A stretch of 64,000 nt of DNA from Phycomyces nitens. Its lineage: Eukaryota > Mucoromycota > Mucoromycetes > Mucorales > Phycomycetaceae. The stretch lies in assembly GCA_022702545.1 (NCBI GenBank), contig JAHRBC010000001.1, positions 682,001-746,000 of the forward strand. Direction: 5' to 3'. This document shows, in pieces, positions 20,771-32,616 of the stretch. Each line of letters starts with the position of its first letter. The stretch's first letter is position 1. A model generated the notes under the pieces. It had not been told where the DNA came from. It worked only from the letters and a program-made list of their open reading frames with translations, and ran no database searches. The position numbers and the translations under genes are program-made.

Positions 20771-22849
20771 TTATTTCTTGTCTGTGCCTGTCTTGTGCAT
20801 ATTCTTGGAAATCATGGCAATCATCTTGTTACCAACAATGTTGCTGTCCGAGAATCGATCTCTAAAGAAGTCGGCAGTAGCAGTAAATCGCTTCTGATAT
20901 CCTTCCATGCTACCAAGATCCACACATTCTGCCCATCCGCGCGCGCAGGTAACAAACTCCATGTCATCCGAGCGAATCTCTTTGCGATACAATGCGGCTT
21001 GAATGGTTTCTTCCAGCATCATTGGACTTCTGAACAAATACTCGGTAATACCCCTATAGAATAAGCCTTGTCAACACTCTATTGAAAGTATTTGATATAT
21101 AGCAATCAAAGCTATAAAGCTGAACCGGGTTTATCTTGGTTACTTACATCCACAATCTAAACAGAGGAGTTTGGCACACCATATGGTCATAGGGATTAAG
21201 CTTCAATGCGTACCAGCAGTCTACCTATACCAGCCAGCAAAAATGAGCCCCAAGCTTAGATTTGACTATCCATATTCCAATACTCACCATGGCCAAGAGT
21301 GACAGATGGGAATTTGGGATCCTAACGTCAGATGGTATGCTGGACAGAGAAAACTCGTCGAGGATCTGGTCAGACAAGAGAATGGGTACATGGTCTTTCT
21401 GGAGACCACCAAATACATGATCTCCAGCCTGTACAACCATACATGTGAGATTCCATGTCTTTTAGACAGTTGTTTTAGAAACAAAAATTACTCACGGCCT
21501 TGATCCTGGCGCGGAACTCGGTCTCTTTTTCTTGGATCATCAACTTGAACAGATCGGCAACTGATTTGGAATACTGGGCAATCTGTATTTTGGCGGTGGG
21601 GTTCATGATGGCCAGACCTTACAAGATAATAATATGGCGTGTTCAATATTGATCAGAATGGCAACTATGTACAAAACAACCTCTATAGCTATCTTACCAG
21701 CGTAGACGTGCCATTTGTTGCTATAGATACGCAAGGCCACATTAACCTTGACATTCTCAATGCCACCTACCAAGCGAGGCAGCAACCACTAATGACACAC
21801 AATAGTCTTTTTCTCTTAGTCTATTTTTAAGTGTAGATCATCCAGGTAACTTACAGGAAATTGGTGGTTTGCTCTCCATGCACTTCCCATGCTAATAACA
21901 CCGTAGATCAGTATTTAAGATTCTTTTTTTTGTTTGGTTTAAAATACACATTTTAACTACTAGTGCAATATACTTTACGTCAAGAATGCTGCGTGTGTAA
22001 CAGCCTGAGTGTCTGCGGTGATCCTGTCGTGTTCTTCAGCACTCAAATGCACAATGTTTGACTCGAAACATTCAAGAATATCGAGAACCAATTGGTATTT
22101 CTCATCAGTAGCACGCTGGCGGATAACAACCAGAGGCTGGTTCTTGGGATCCACACCAGGACCATGCATAGAGTGACAAGAGACAATGTGAACATCACTT
22201 GGAATATACTTGACTAGTGCGTCGATTTCAGGTTGCTTCACAGAAGTCTGCAACATGATATGAATCAGATCAAGCCAAGAAAGACAGTAAATAATATTCT
22301 CCGTACCTGACCACCAACTACAGCACCAATCTTGGTTGCTAATGATTTCAGAGGGGATTATTGATCAAGTATTATCATCGATATCCTTACCAGGACCATA
22401 GGTAGACACGACATTTTCAATGTACTCTGCCTCGACAGCATACATGATCCAATCGCACCGACGGGATACATGGAACCCATCGGGAAGGACATTGATTTTG
22501 GTGTCTAAAGACAATGTCAGCCCTACTGCTCTTGACCATATTCAAACAATACTTTTAAAGTCTTCCTTGAGGGATTCGTATCTTGCTGGCAAATCACAGA
22601 TATTGATACTGTTCAATAGTTACATAAAGCCAATAGAAGCCAAAGATATTTAATAAGCAAAGAGAAATGTATAAAGTGATTCTTTTTTTGTAATTCTATA
22701 CTTTAAATGTTTGTCTTGACATGTATTTTTCTGTATTTGTTTGCTGCGTACTTTTTCCATCCTGCTTGTGATAGTCTGTGAGCATAGAAGCGGCCCATGC
22801 CACCTGCACCAATAATTCCAATCTCAATTGTGTCCTTTTGATTAGCCAT
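20771..22849 (-). CDS. TYR1: prephenate dehydrogenase
   Basis: Converts prephenate to 4-hydroxyphenylpyruvate with NAD(P)+, the committed step to tyrosine. The start is the ATG at 22849-22847, giving MANQKDTIEIGIIGAGGMGR, with the Rossmann motif GxGGMG within the first 20 residues. Further exons give CDLPARYESLKEDFK, WIMYAVEAEYIENV, and the conserved catalytic-domain segment HSMHGPGVDPKNQPLV (about 22180). The last exon ends KNMHKTGTDKK before the TAA at 20771-20773. About seven introns are inferred. The order of motifs matches fungal Tyr1, and no defect is seen. Confidence 0.88.
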
Positions 22850-23207
22850 GACTCTAGATGCAGGACATTAATACTCCAAAGTAATATAAGGATTGACTCT
22901 TTTTTTTTCTCTTTCTTTCTCGAGAACCAGCAGTCACTAGAGCTGTAAAAAAAAGGAATATTGATAATTATTTAATGAGTCTATTCTCAGGGGTCGAGAA
23001 AACAAGAGGATCACAAGTGTATTTATAAGCACACTAGAAATCTCCTGGATTCTTGTCTTGTTATTTATTTTTTTAGATTTATTATGTAAGAAATATTATA
23101 TTTATTATTAATTATAATGATAATGGTAGCTTTAAAGTGTAGTGTATTAAGTAAGAAACTATAAAAGGTGCCTGCACAGTTGTAAATGATATGAATGGTA
23201 TAGATGT

Positions 23208-24524
23208 TTAAAGTAAAGATTGGGTGGATTTGGATTTTCCAGCCTCTGCACGATCAAGGTCATCAAACTCTTCTTCAGAATAACCTTCCTCAACACCACT
23301 GTCCCCTCTCTCGTCAAGAGAATGCTTATTGATCCTCTCGTTATCGAGATCCAGCATAATGTGTTTCAGACGTGCTTCCTCAGTCGCATCCCTGTAGACC
23401 TGAACCATACACTCCATTGCTTCCCACCAAGAGTACTGTGAGGCCGACTTGATTGCATTTTTGGACATGGTTGCTCGGAGAGAAACGTCGTTGATGAGAG
23501 TAGTAATGTTAGCTTTATAGAGCTTTGCTTGTTCTTTGGTCTTTAACCCAGTGGTATCCAATAGCAACCCAGTCTTGCGATCCTGGACAAGATCTCGTAC
23601 GCCTTCTGCCACGAGACCTACCACGGGTAATCCCGATGCCATTGCTTCTAGTACAACCTGGCCAAATGTCTCTGTTGTAGAAGGGAACACAAAGAGGTCT
23701 GCCGATGAAAAGGCCGTAGCAAGCTCAGTACCCTGTAGGTATCCAGTAAAAGTGACTGGGATTTCTAGTCGCTCGCATTCAGACTTGATGTCTTTATGAG
23801 CAGGACCATGGCCAACCAGCACGAGATGACAGCGTGCATGATCCAGCTGCTTATAAGCATCAACCACCAGCCCAATGTTCTTTTCGTACGACAATCGTCC
23901 CACATACAGCAAGATTGTCTTTGGAGTGTCCTGTTGACCAGTCCACTCGGCACGCAGTGAAGATGATCGATAACGAGGGGAGAATATAGTGGTGTCTACA
24001 CCCCTTGGCCACAGTCGAACATTATTAAACTCATGGTGTTCCAGCATGTCCCTTGTCGATGATGATGGACAGACTGTGTAACGGCAACGGGAGTGGCAGA
24101 ACAGATTCCAGCGCCACATTAAAGGTGTAAAAATCCCCAACCCAAAGTGGCCACAGTAAGTAGCGAGATTTGTGTGATACGAAGACACTACGGGAATATC
24201 CTGAAGTTTTGTGTGGCAGATTGCAAGAGCTGCAACCCCCAGCCACACAGGATCAACTAGATGAATGACATTTGGTTTGAATTCAACAAGTTTTCGTGTA
24301 AATTCAGGTCTCCACAAATTCAACTTTAGTTCAGGATACGGAAGAAACGGGATCCCGGCTGTTCCATACAACTCTGCCCCAGCATAGGTCTCCATTCCAC
24401 TTTCTGGCCCAAATACTGCAACACGATGACCCCCTGCCTGTAGATGCTCCAGAAGACGTGCTAATGTACGAGTCACGCCATCAACCTTTGGAAGAAAGTT
24501 CTCGGTGACAATGGCGATGTGCAT
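23208..24524 (-). CDS. GT4-family glycosyltransferase (SQD2 / alpha-mannosyltransferase-like)
   Basis: An intronless 438-residue retaining glycosyltransferase with two Rossmann domains. The N-terminus MHIAIVTENFLPKVDGVTRT is the usual donor-side start of GT4 enzymes such as SQD2 and GDP-mannose-dependent mannosyltransferases. The C-terminal domain has LLYVGRLSYEKNI and the E-x7-E motif as ETFGQVVLE followed by AMASGLPVV. The ATG at 24524 is chosen over one 75 nt upstream, because the upstream stretch is a CA/TG microsatellite translating to a Thr-His run and reads like 5' UTR. The C-terminal tail is acidic and Ser-rich. The sugar donor and acceptor cannot be told from the sequence. Confidence 0.88.
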   Translation of the reverse strand: MHIAIVTENFLPKVDGVTRTLARLLEHLQAGGHRVAVFGPESGMETYAGAELYGTAGIPFLPYPELKLNLWRPEFTRKLVEFKPNVIHLVDPVWLGVAALAICHTKLQDIPVVSSYHTNLATYCGHFGLGIFTPLMWRWNLFCHSRCRYTVCPSSSTRDMLEHHEFNNVRLWPRGVDTTIFSPRYRSSSLRAEWTGQQDTPKTILLYVGRLSYEKNIGLVVDAYKQLDHARCHLVLVGHGPAHKDIKSECERLEIPVTFTGYLQGTELATAFSSADLFVFPSTTETFGQVVLEAMASGLPVVGLVAEGVRDLVQDRKTGLLLDTTGLKTKEQAKLYKANITTLINDVSLRATMSKNAIKSASQYSWWEAMECMVQVYRDATEEARLKHIMLDLDNERINKHSLDERGDSGVEEGYSEEEFDDLDRAEAGKSKSTQSLL

Positions 24525-24857
24525 TGGGTAAAGAGAAAGAGAAGAGAAGAAAGAGACAGGAGGTATGTATGTGTGTGTATGTGTGTACACCAAGACCATC
24601 AGTCTTCTGTGACCGGAAACATATAATACCCAGCCAAGAAATACTGAATTTTATTTTATTTTTATTTTCTTGGTGGCTGTATATTTTAAGGGTAAATAAA
24701 TGCGGTTAAGAGCAGATGGTCCAAGAATAAGACGGGCTCGGAAGGAATTGGGGTTTGTGTTCAAACAATGATTTGGATTATAAAGAAAGGTCTATTTTTT
24801 TGTTTTTGTTTTTCTAGGTCAATTAAGAATATTAGAGGTGCATAATTGCTTGTATAA

Positions 24858-25193
24858 ATGGATAAATGTTGTCAGTCGTCTACTGTTTTTGTAATTGGTT
24901 TCATGGGTTTCTTGATCACTGAAACTAAAGAGATCATTATAGTCAATGAACCCCTTGAATGTGCTCACCAGTCAAAGACACATTTTGGGGAAGAAGCTTG
25001 TGACTTTCTAGATGGAACGACATGCTCCTTGTACTCTGTTTCTATTGGCAACCACGCAAATCAATGCACAACAGTGGCACCAGGACGTCCTCTTATTGGA
25101 CTACCTCCAACGAATCATACAGAGCCTTGGATTATAAAGAGCAGGCATATCACTTGGTTACAGTGTTTCTACTCGAGATTGAGACGATGTTAG
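24858..25193 (+). CDS. hypothetical cysteine-containing ORF
   Basis: An open frame of 111 codons, transcribed away from the glycosyltransferase. The N-terminus has a short hydrophobic stretch (VFVIGFMGFLI, residues 10-20) and there are eight cysteines. No family is recognised. It could be a small secreted protein or chance. An overlapping frame (25022-25228) is also open, which weakens the case. Confidence 0.3.
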   Translation: MDKCCQSSTVFVIGFMGFLITETKEIIIVNEPLECAHQSKTHFGEEACDFLDGTTCSLYSVSIGNHANQCTTVAPGRPLIGLPPTNHTEPWIIKSRHITWLQCFYSRLRRC

Positions 25194-25902
25194 TTTTTTT
25201 TTTGGACAAACAAAAAAGAATGAATTGAGACACAAAAGAATAAAATTTGGGATAGAAAAGGGACTCTTAAAAGCGAAATACAATTCCCTTGAGCTCAAAT
25301 TGGCACCGAGGCCACTGTATTCCATTATTCTTCCCTTTTGCCTAATTACAAACGTCTACTCCATCCCAACTTCTCAACTACCAGTTCTTTTTCCACTCTG
25401 AGCTACTGTTTGCTACCTTTTAACCCCGATACCAAAGAAATATTACACTTTCAGACAGATGCTGTGACCACTCTTTTGACTGTTCTCTCTTGAGTGTCAC
25501 CAGACCTCCAAGCTCAATAAAATGCTTCCCACAAAAAAAAAGAAAAAGAAAAACAATAAAATACTGTCTTTCTCAAGTTCATTCTCTTCGTGTCAAAAGC
25601 CTAGTTGTCTAAACTAGCCTCGTTCATCCGATAACACAACTTTGTTACTACAATAATCTTTTCCTTTTTTTTCGCGAACCTCTTTCATTCATATATTTCA
25701 ATGGACATAAATGAAGGCAGGTTATATTCTCCTAAACTAATTTATGTAGAATTCTCATTCTGCGTTTTATCATAAGCTTTGGTGTCTTTCTTTAAAGGAA
25801 GAAGTCGAACAACGCTTTATAGCTTCGTTACTACACATACTCTTTTGGTGGAAAATTATATCTGCCAGTTCTCTAAAGCAGCCGATGCAAGAAAGAAATT
25901 TG
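25194..25902. other. stretch without a supported gene
   Basis: AT- and CT-rich sequence. A short frame (25779-25979, +) runs into the MITE that follows and shows no protein signature. Confidence 0.4.
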
Positions 25903-26058
25903 CGTTAATCTTAGGGGACACCTACAAAGTACAGGATGTTATACAAAATATTTTCACTGTTCCGGCAGAAAAATCTTGAGTACAACTAATTGGGTTGTGT
26001 CCGGCCCGCGACCCCCTGTCTCCTTACCAAACTGGATTCGTGTCCCCTAAGATCGCTG
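25903..26058 (+). mobile_element. MITE copy 1, terminal inverted repeats around 146 bp
   Basis: The core 25908-26053 begins ATCTTAGGGGACAC and ends with its reverse complement, giving 14-bp perfect terminal inverted repeats. An identical-length copy lies in reverse orientation at 27415-27560. Both copies also share a few flanking bases (CGTTA on one side, CGCTG on the other), so the true ends may lie slightly outside the core. It codes for nothing. Confidence 0.85.
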
Positions 26059-26134
26059 AAGAATTTGGTGAACAAATTTAAAACAGAATATAAAATATAA
26101 AAAAAACCCCGGAACAGCCAGTAGTGCAGAAATT

Positions 26135-27412
26135 ATGAAAAAGCTAGAGGTAAATGACAAATAAATAAGGTGCATTAGTACCCATATAGACAACAACACG
26201 TCTTATTGTCATTAAAATACAGGTACCTGTGGCAGAAAAAGAAAAAGAAGAGTGTGATGATGGAGAGCTCAACTCTGTAAATGAAGACGATGGCTGTTCG
26301 AACAAAAGAAGTGATGATACCTCAGACGAGAACGTAGTATACGTCTTTAATAATAACGAAGCTGAGTTTACAAGTGTCATATCCTCAGACGAAGGGGTTC
26401 CTGGATACTTCAAACAATTCAAAATATTCCAAAGAAAGGCCTTCAAAAAGGCAAAAACAATTGGTCTGTTTGTTAATACAGATTTATACCAGATCTTGTA
26501 AGTATTTTTTTTATCTATTTATCTATTAACCCCTCTGCTTTAGATCTCTGCATAATATTATTTTATTGAAGAAAGGCCAGGCTTATCCTAGCATAAATAT
26601 GGATGCCTTGTATAAGCAGATGTTAGAATATCATAAATGCGATACAAAGATTAAAAAAAATACGTTTGATGATACGGTGGAGATATTCAGGGTAAATAAG
26701 CTTAAAGGCTAACATGGATTTATTATGAAATCTCATATATTCCTTTTTTTAGAGCCTTGACGATGCTCCCGACAGAGACGATCTAAAAATTAGATTGTTT
26801 AAAATATTCGAGAAAGCCGAAAAAGAAGACCGAAGAACTATTGATGTTTTAATCAATTTGTACGTATTATATGCATGCAGTAAAAGGAAAACTTGCGATA
26901 TTGAAATCCATAAATTAATCCAATTCTTTGTTTTAGGTTAAACAAACTACCAAATGAAGAGCAAGAGCTTATAAGCAATTTTGTTGATCCTATACTCAGC
27001 CCATTATTACAAAGACCAGAAAAAGATAAACTCTTTTTATGGTAAATGGCTTGACATGAGCTTATATAATATTATTAATGATATTAATTCTACATCTAAT
27101 CGATAGGCTAGACAAAACAGTAAGCAAGAAGTACAATGTTCGCCCTGACGCTGGTTGCGTCATACTTCATGAAAGAAGAGTCAAAAGGTTTTCCTGTTTT
27201 GCTGAGGTGAAGGCAGAGTATAAGAAAAAGGATACACTGTCAACTCACGGGGACTTATTGCGGCTGGCGTTATTTGGCATGAATGAGATCAATGACAACA
27301 ATGCCAAATGCATCTTGCTTGTACAGGTCATAGGTAAATTAAATCCTATAATGTTTTGTTTATAAATGTATATATATATATAATAGGCACTGTCATAACA
27401 TATTATGGACAG
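26135..27412 (+). CDS. unknown intron-containing gene with a PD-(D/E)XK-like motif, 3' end cut by a MITE
   Basis: The inferred start is ATG 26135 in a tiny exon (MKKLE), with an intron at 26150-26221. Further exons are about 26222-26498, 26545-26692, 26753-26861, 26938-27041, 27107-27330 and a short last piece. The N-terminal 60 residues are highly acidic (EKEKEECDDGELN, NEDDGCSNKRSDD). The C-terminal part has PDAGCVILHERRVKRF followed by AEVKAEYKK, a D...E-x-K arrangement reminiscent of PD-(D/E)XK nuclease folds; that reading is inference. The last exon runs into the inverted MITE at 27410 and stops in it, so the natural C-terminus may be missing. I believe similar proteins occur as multicopy families in Mucoromycota, but cannot verify this. 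Confidence 0.6.
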
Positions 27413-27565
27413 CGATCTTAGGGGACACGAACCCAGTTTGGTAAGGAGACAGGGGGTCGCGGGCCGGACACAACCCAGTTAGTCGTACTCAAGCTTTTTC
27501 TGCCGGAACAGTGAAAATATTTTGTATAACATCCTGTACTTAATAGGTGTCCCCTAAGATTAACG
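27410..27565 (-). mobile_element. MITE copy 2, inverted relative to copy 1
   Basis: The core 27415-27560 is 146 bp with the same ATCTTAGGGGACAC inverted ends. It is the reverse complement of copy 1 with few differences (for example AACCCAG against AATCCAG). The two copies face each other across 1.36 kb containing the gene at 26135. Confidence 0.85.
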
Positions 27566-27639
27566 TTTTAGCAAATTCAGAAATACAATGTCGCCTTTAG
27601 TTTGGAGTAAACATTTATTATACCTGTCTCATTTTTTAA

Positions 27640-29040
27640 AATATATATATACTACTTTTCTCTTCTTTTTACTAATATCAGCATGAAAAATATCATTTGC
27701 TCAATACATTTGTGGCCCATATTATAAGACTGAATAGCTCAAGTAAAGTGGAATTATGTACCTAGATTCAACTGAGGTTGGTCTCGCAAGGATCTCTGTA
27801 ATTGTTGAAATGAGTTTAACTGTCAAGAAGATCATTAAGAATTAAATGAACCGGATCAGCCTTTCCTGGAAATAGCTTAAGCAAACCAAAAGAGACAAAT
27901 TTTCACATCAAGGACAAGCACATGTGCGGGATAGCAGTCGATACTTAGAAGGTGGGTGAGCAATCAATAAACTCTCTCTGTTATGGTCTTTGCAAGGCAC
28001 TAAAAACATACCAACCAAATGTACTGCGATTTGTGTTACAGGACTACACTGAGTATGCAAAAAAAAAGATCCCAACTTTTCACGGTCCAAACATTATCAA
28101 AGTTGTAAAGATCTTTTTGTTAAAAAAATATATTCAATATCCTTTATAATACAATCAAAAGCCAAGGCTACTAACATGTAACTTGGTACTAGCTCTACAA
28201 GGACAAACTATACGTGAGAGCAGTTAATGCCACCAAAAAATGGGACATTGCAAAAAGGGGAAATCTTACGCGAGATCAGAAAAGATCCAATGTTGTCCAT
28301 GTTAATAATTAGGAAATCTGTTGCCACTCCTACATTGACAAACAAACTTAGGAGATTCCTTTATAGCGATCTGATATATTCACATGGAATGCCAAAAGAA
28401 CCCAAGATTTCCATAGAAAACCAAAAAAAAAATGATTGGTACAAGCCAAAGCTCATCTTGATTGGAATCCCAATGACTGGAACTCAATTGTTTAGTCTAA
28501 TGAAAAGATATTCAAGCCATGTGGAAGAAATGGGCTCCAAAGAGTTTTTTATGAGTAGACAACAATGATCTTTTCTTCTACAATAATCTCCCCAGTCATG
28601 AAGTTTAGAGCCAAGCTCCACAATGGTTTGGGGATGCATTTACAGCATTGGCATCGGAGAGTTAAAATTCATTTCTGGAAAAATGGACTCAAAGCCTTGG
28701 AAGAGGGGACATCTTTACTCGCTTGCCAATTTTGAACACAAGTCTGATAAAAGAAATCTTGTATTGAAAAAAAAGTCAATGTTAAAAGTAATATCAGCAG
28801 AAACAAAAGGGAATAAAAGTAATAATATGAGCTGAATCTTTTGCCAGACTGACCTCAAAGCCCAGATATTAACCTTATTAAACACATCTGGGCAAGAGAA
28901 TCCGGTCAAGCAGATACAACGTATAGTCTGTGATGTCTTTGCCATGCTTAGGAAAGGGAATGGAGAATTGTTCTACAAGGATATCTAAGCCGATTAGTTT
29001 TGAGCATGTAGCGAAGATCCCAAGCAGTTGGTTCCAAAGA
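27640..29040 (+). pseudogene. decayed Tc1-like elements, one a sibling of the intact copy at 32617-33961
   Basis: 27655-27870 parallels 32697-32900 of the intact element: the CTCTTCTTTTTACTAAT leader, an ATGAAAAATATC start, GGCCCATATTATAAG and CTGTCAAGAAGATCATTAAGA. It is peppered with stops and indels. Farther on, 28230-28960 reads as a second broken transposase with LTNKLRRFLYSDL, MVWGCIYSIGIGELKFISGKMDS and a fragmentary end. The region appears to be at least two overlapping relics. Confidence 0.7.
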
Positions 29041-30110
29041 TCAACAGACTAGATATTAATTAATAATTAATAATTCATATAACTATATGTTTTGATTGAT
29101 ACCCTTTCTCTAGATCTACAATTTGGACCATATTACTCAATATTCTTTACATTTTATATGAAATTAGAAAACAAGTATACATCTTCTCAATGTGTCTTAT
29201 TTCCTTTTCCTTTTCCCAAACCATCAGACGTATTTTGGTAAGCTTCTTCTTTCAATCCCAAGCTTGAATAAATCCATTTGTTCTCGTAACAAAATGCTTA
29301 AAAAGTAAGCTTTAATCACTAGTGCATACACGGTAGTGATGTTAACAGCAATATCTGTAAATAGTAAGAAAATGGTCCGATACGGACATTGAATTGTTAT
29401 TGAACCTTTTTGTCGGACTAGTCCGAGTGTATATCTTTATACAGTAACTTTGGGTGTTAAGCATATATTTGTGATGTTGTCCGAGTCGGAGCCACAGGCA
29501 GTCTGGTCTAGTGTGAGGAAGAGGTACATTGAGTACAAAGGAGACTTTTCCAGTAGACAGTACCACCTTAGAGACCCTGACAATATTAGTCCCGTATCAA
29601 CCATTTTGAATAAAGACGCTCCTTTTTCCGTTAAGTCTAAATTTGTTGCAGAGGACATAGGTCGCTTTGGTCACTTTGAATTGTCTGATACGCTTAAACA
29701 AATTCCGTTTTACTATATTCTGTTATCTTACTATATCCCTCTCCTCGCCTCATCCCCAATCCCACTCTTACGCCGTGCGTATAACTTCCTTTTCTCGTAA
29801 AAGACCTCCAGTTCATACCGCACCGTATACAAAAGATTCGCCCGTTGCCCAATATTGCATATTGAAAAAGGTCCGGTGATTTGAGCGCCCTTGTAACAAT
29901 CGCGGGTTTACGAACAAATTCTCCCAATAGACTGCAGGAACTCACTGAGCGTGCTTTATCCTTCTGGTTACTCTGATTCCAGATGGCCACTTGGATAATT
30001 ATTGTTATTGAATATTTTTAATGTCTAGCCATAAAGTGTTTAGATTTGTATAAAAATCCCTGTAGATTACTTGTATCTATAGAGATTATCATTAAAATGT
30101 AAAATTCAAC
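29041..30110. other. stretch with overlapping open frames but no recognised gene
   Basis: Open frames exist on both strands (29450-29800 +, 29694-29990 -). The minus frame contains EFVRKPAIVTRALKSPDLFQ and the plus frame RKRYIEYKGDFSSRQYHLRD. Neither has a family signature or clear splice context. One may be a fragment of a mobile element, but I cannot say which. Confidence 0.3.
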
Positions 30111-30114
30111 AGTC

Positions 30115-30850
30115 ATTAAAAGATAAATTACTGCTTTATTTGATACAAATGGCCATCATTTTCAACATTGAAAATATTCTTGTAAAATGACAATAAACAG
30201 CCTTGAAAGCCTCTTTATATCCATGTAATTCAGCATAAAAAGTGGTTCAGTCCCACTTATATACATCCCCAGAGTATAATAGAACCTCCATTTCTCAGCC
30301 AAAAAGGATAAAGTCCATCACTCTAAATCACACTTTGCATTGCTGATTCCAATTATCTAGAGAATCATAAAAAAGACATATTGCATGAAATTATGCTCTT
30401 TAGACATGAAATAGTTTACAAGAGTTATACGTGAGGATAAAGACCCATTTTGTGCAAAGATGTGCTAATAGTCTTTACACAAACAGACTTTCCCGTCTCT
30501 TCCTTTATTGCACGAGTCAAGTCAGCCAAAGTTTGGTGCTGATTTCTCTTGAAGATTAAACCCAAAAGTCTTTGTTCTCTGGGTGAAAGTATATGTGGTC
30601 TTCCCGGACGCTCCTTGTCAGCAACAGACCCAGTTTCTTTGTATTTCTTAATAATACGAGAGATTGTGGTTGGTGGAATGTTTTGGTTTCTAGCAATGTC
30701 TGCAACTCTCATTCCACTTATCCAAAGGCCAATAACAATTCCTTTTTTAAAGTCTGAAAGCTTCGTGATCGTCTTGGTGGGTTTAGAGTCTTGTACTTTG
30801 GGCATAATGTTAAAGAGAAATGATTGTAGAAATTGCAAAAAACTAAAGAA
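30115..30850 (-). pseudogene. internally deleted Tc1-like element encoding only the DNA-binding half
   Basis: The frame at 30425-30805 (MPKVQDSKPTKTITKLSDFK start) encodes about 126 residues with paired helix-turn-helix motifs (GMRVADIARNQNIPPTTISRII, then RPHILSPREQRLLGLIFKRN). This is the N-terminal DNA-binding part of a Tc1 transposase, followed by a stop. Downstream (about 30170-30290) only scraps of the C-terminus remain, such as IILWGCISGTEPLFML. The DDE core is absent. The retained open N-terminal frame is notable. Confidence 0.7.
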
Positions 30851-32616
30851 TAAATAGCCGAGATTGAATAGGCGCTGTTTCCTTTGGCATTATCTTGTTG
30901 TAAAGTGGTCATTTTATAGTATTGAAACCTCTCTACTAAGGGAGCATTCTTAAAATCTCGTTCTTAAAAGACCCAATATTTTCTCCATATAATAAACGTG
31001 GACCGAATCCTTTGTAGTTTTGAATTGCATTTTCTCCAGCAACGTCGCAGATTGTGCCATATTTGAATTCCGTGTCTGAAATATTCACCTTGACCTCAAT
31101 TCTGTCCAAGCCAAACCGCATCTTCATAGCCATTAGACGGTCAACCTCTCTTGTATCAATTGGAAATTTAGTGCCAAGAATAGCAACTAGATCAACCTCT
31201 TGAGGAGTAGGGTATTCAGGAATTGGCTCTTCACCATTGTACGCATACAAAACTATTGATCAATATTATTAGATTCCACTTAATACAGATATAATGTTAA
31301 TCTTACATATAATCGGAAGCGTACTGTTTGTCCAGTATACCTTTTTAGAAAACCATTTATCCTCGTTGACTGGCTGGCCTTTATGGATATATACATGGAA
31401 TTTGTCTTTGTCGGATTGTGCTTTAGTATCGCCCTTTGTTTCATCTGGTGAACACAACTTGATTCCATATGTACGGCGCAGGATACGTTGGGTAATTATA
31501 CGTGGGTTAGCACCAAATAGAATTGCTCCTTGCATTACAGCCCTGTTTCCATTTTCAATAACCTTGATTTGCCTCAATCTATTCTCAAAAACATCCTTGA
31601 TCCGCTTTTGAAGGTATGGAGACTGACTGAACCCTCCGGTTATAAACATGGCATCAATATGTCTGCCATCAAGCTGTTCGAATTGTTTCTCAATCATACA
31701 AAGTACTTTTTCAACTACCGGGTCAAATACTTTTGTACGAATTTCATCCATTGTGAATCCATCTTTTTCACTGATATCGTCATGTCCAGCGGTGTAACAT
31801 TCATTAAGCTCTTTTAGCTCGTCGGATACTTTATCATTATCATCATAATCAAACACTTTCTATAGAACAGTGGAAGATAAACATTTCATTCTCATTAGTA
31901 TTTTCAACTGTTTAATATACAATACTATGTCTATTTTACCTTGAAAGAATCAAAAGACCACATGCATCTTTTCATATATTTTTCATCATAATCAGGGTAC
32001 GCAGATAGTCTTTCGCCTAATAAGTCTTTGAATCGAGTGTTCAAGAATTCTGAGCCGCAAGAACTGCCAGTTCCCATTGTGATTTCCTTTAAACCTTTTT
32101 CTCCAAATGAATCATCCTTTTCGAATACGGCAAGGTTTACAGCCCCACCACCAGCATCGCAAATCATGTAAATGTTTCTGCTAGAGAGACCTAGTTCAGG
32201 AGATGTATGCTCGGCATACAAGGCAGCTGCTACAGCTTCATCGACAATTAGCAGTCTATCTGGTGCATCATCTTTTTCGATAAACTCGGATAATATGGCA
32301 GCATCTCTCATTATATTCTTTGATTCCTCGGACCACATGGTCGGAACTGCCATACAGAATCTGTGTTTGGAGGGGTCGTTATATTCAGGATAATATTCAG
32401 ACAGTCTTCCGTAGATATCCTTGCGCATTTCACTCAAATAATCGACAATAACTAAAGACATGATATCAATAACCAGGTACATAAAATAATCTCTTGATTA
32501 CCTTGGACTGGAGACTTATTGTATGGTAGGGGAGGAAGATCTTCGTTTTTGGTAGTTTGATCCAGCCACAGTTTAAAGTTGGCCACATGATATCCAGACT
32601 CAGGATCTTTCTTGTA

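Noticed and set aside
24525..24599. 25-residue N-terminal extension of the glycosyltransferase
   Set aside because: It translates a CA/TG microsatellite; the family start is at the downstream Met.
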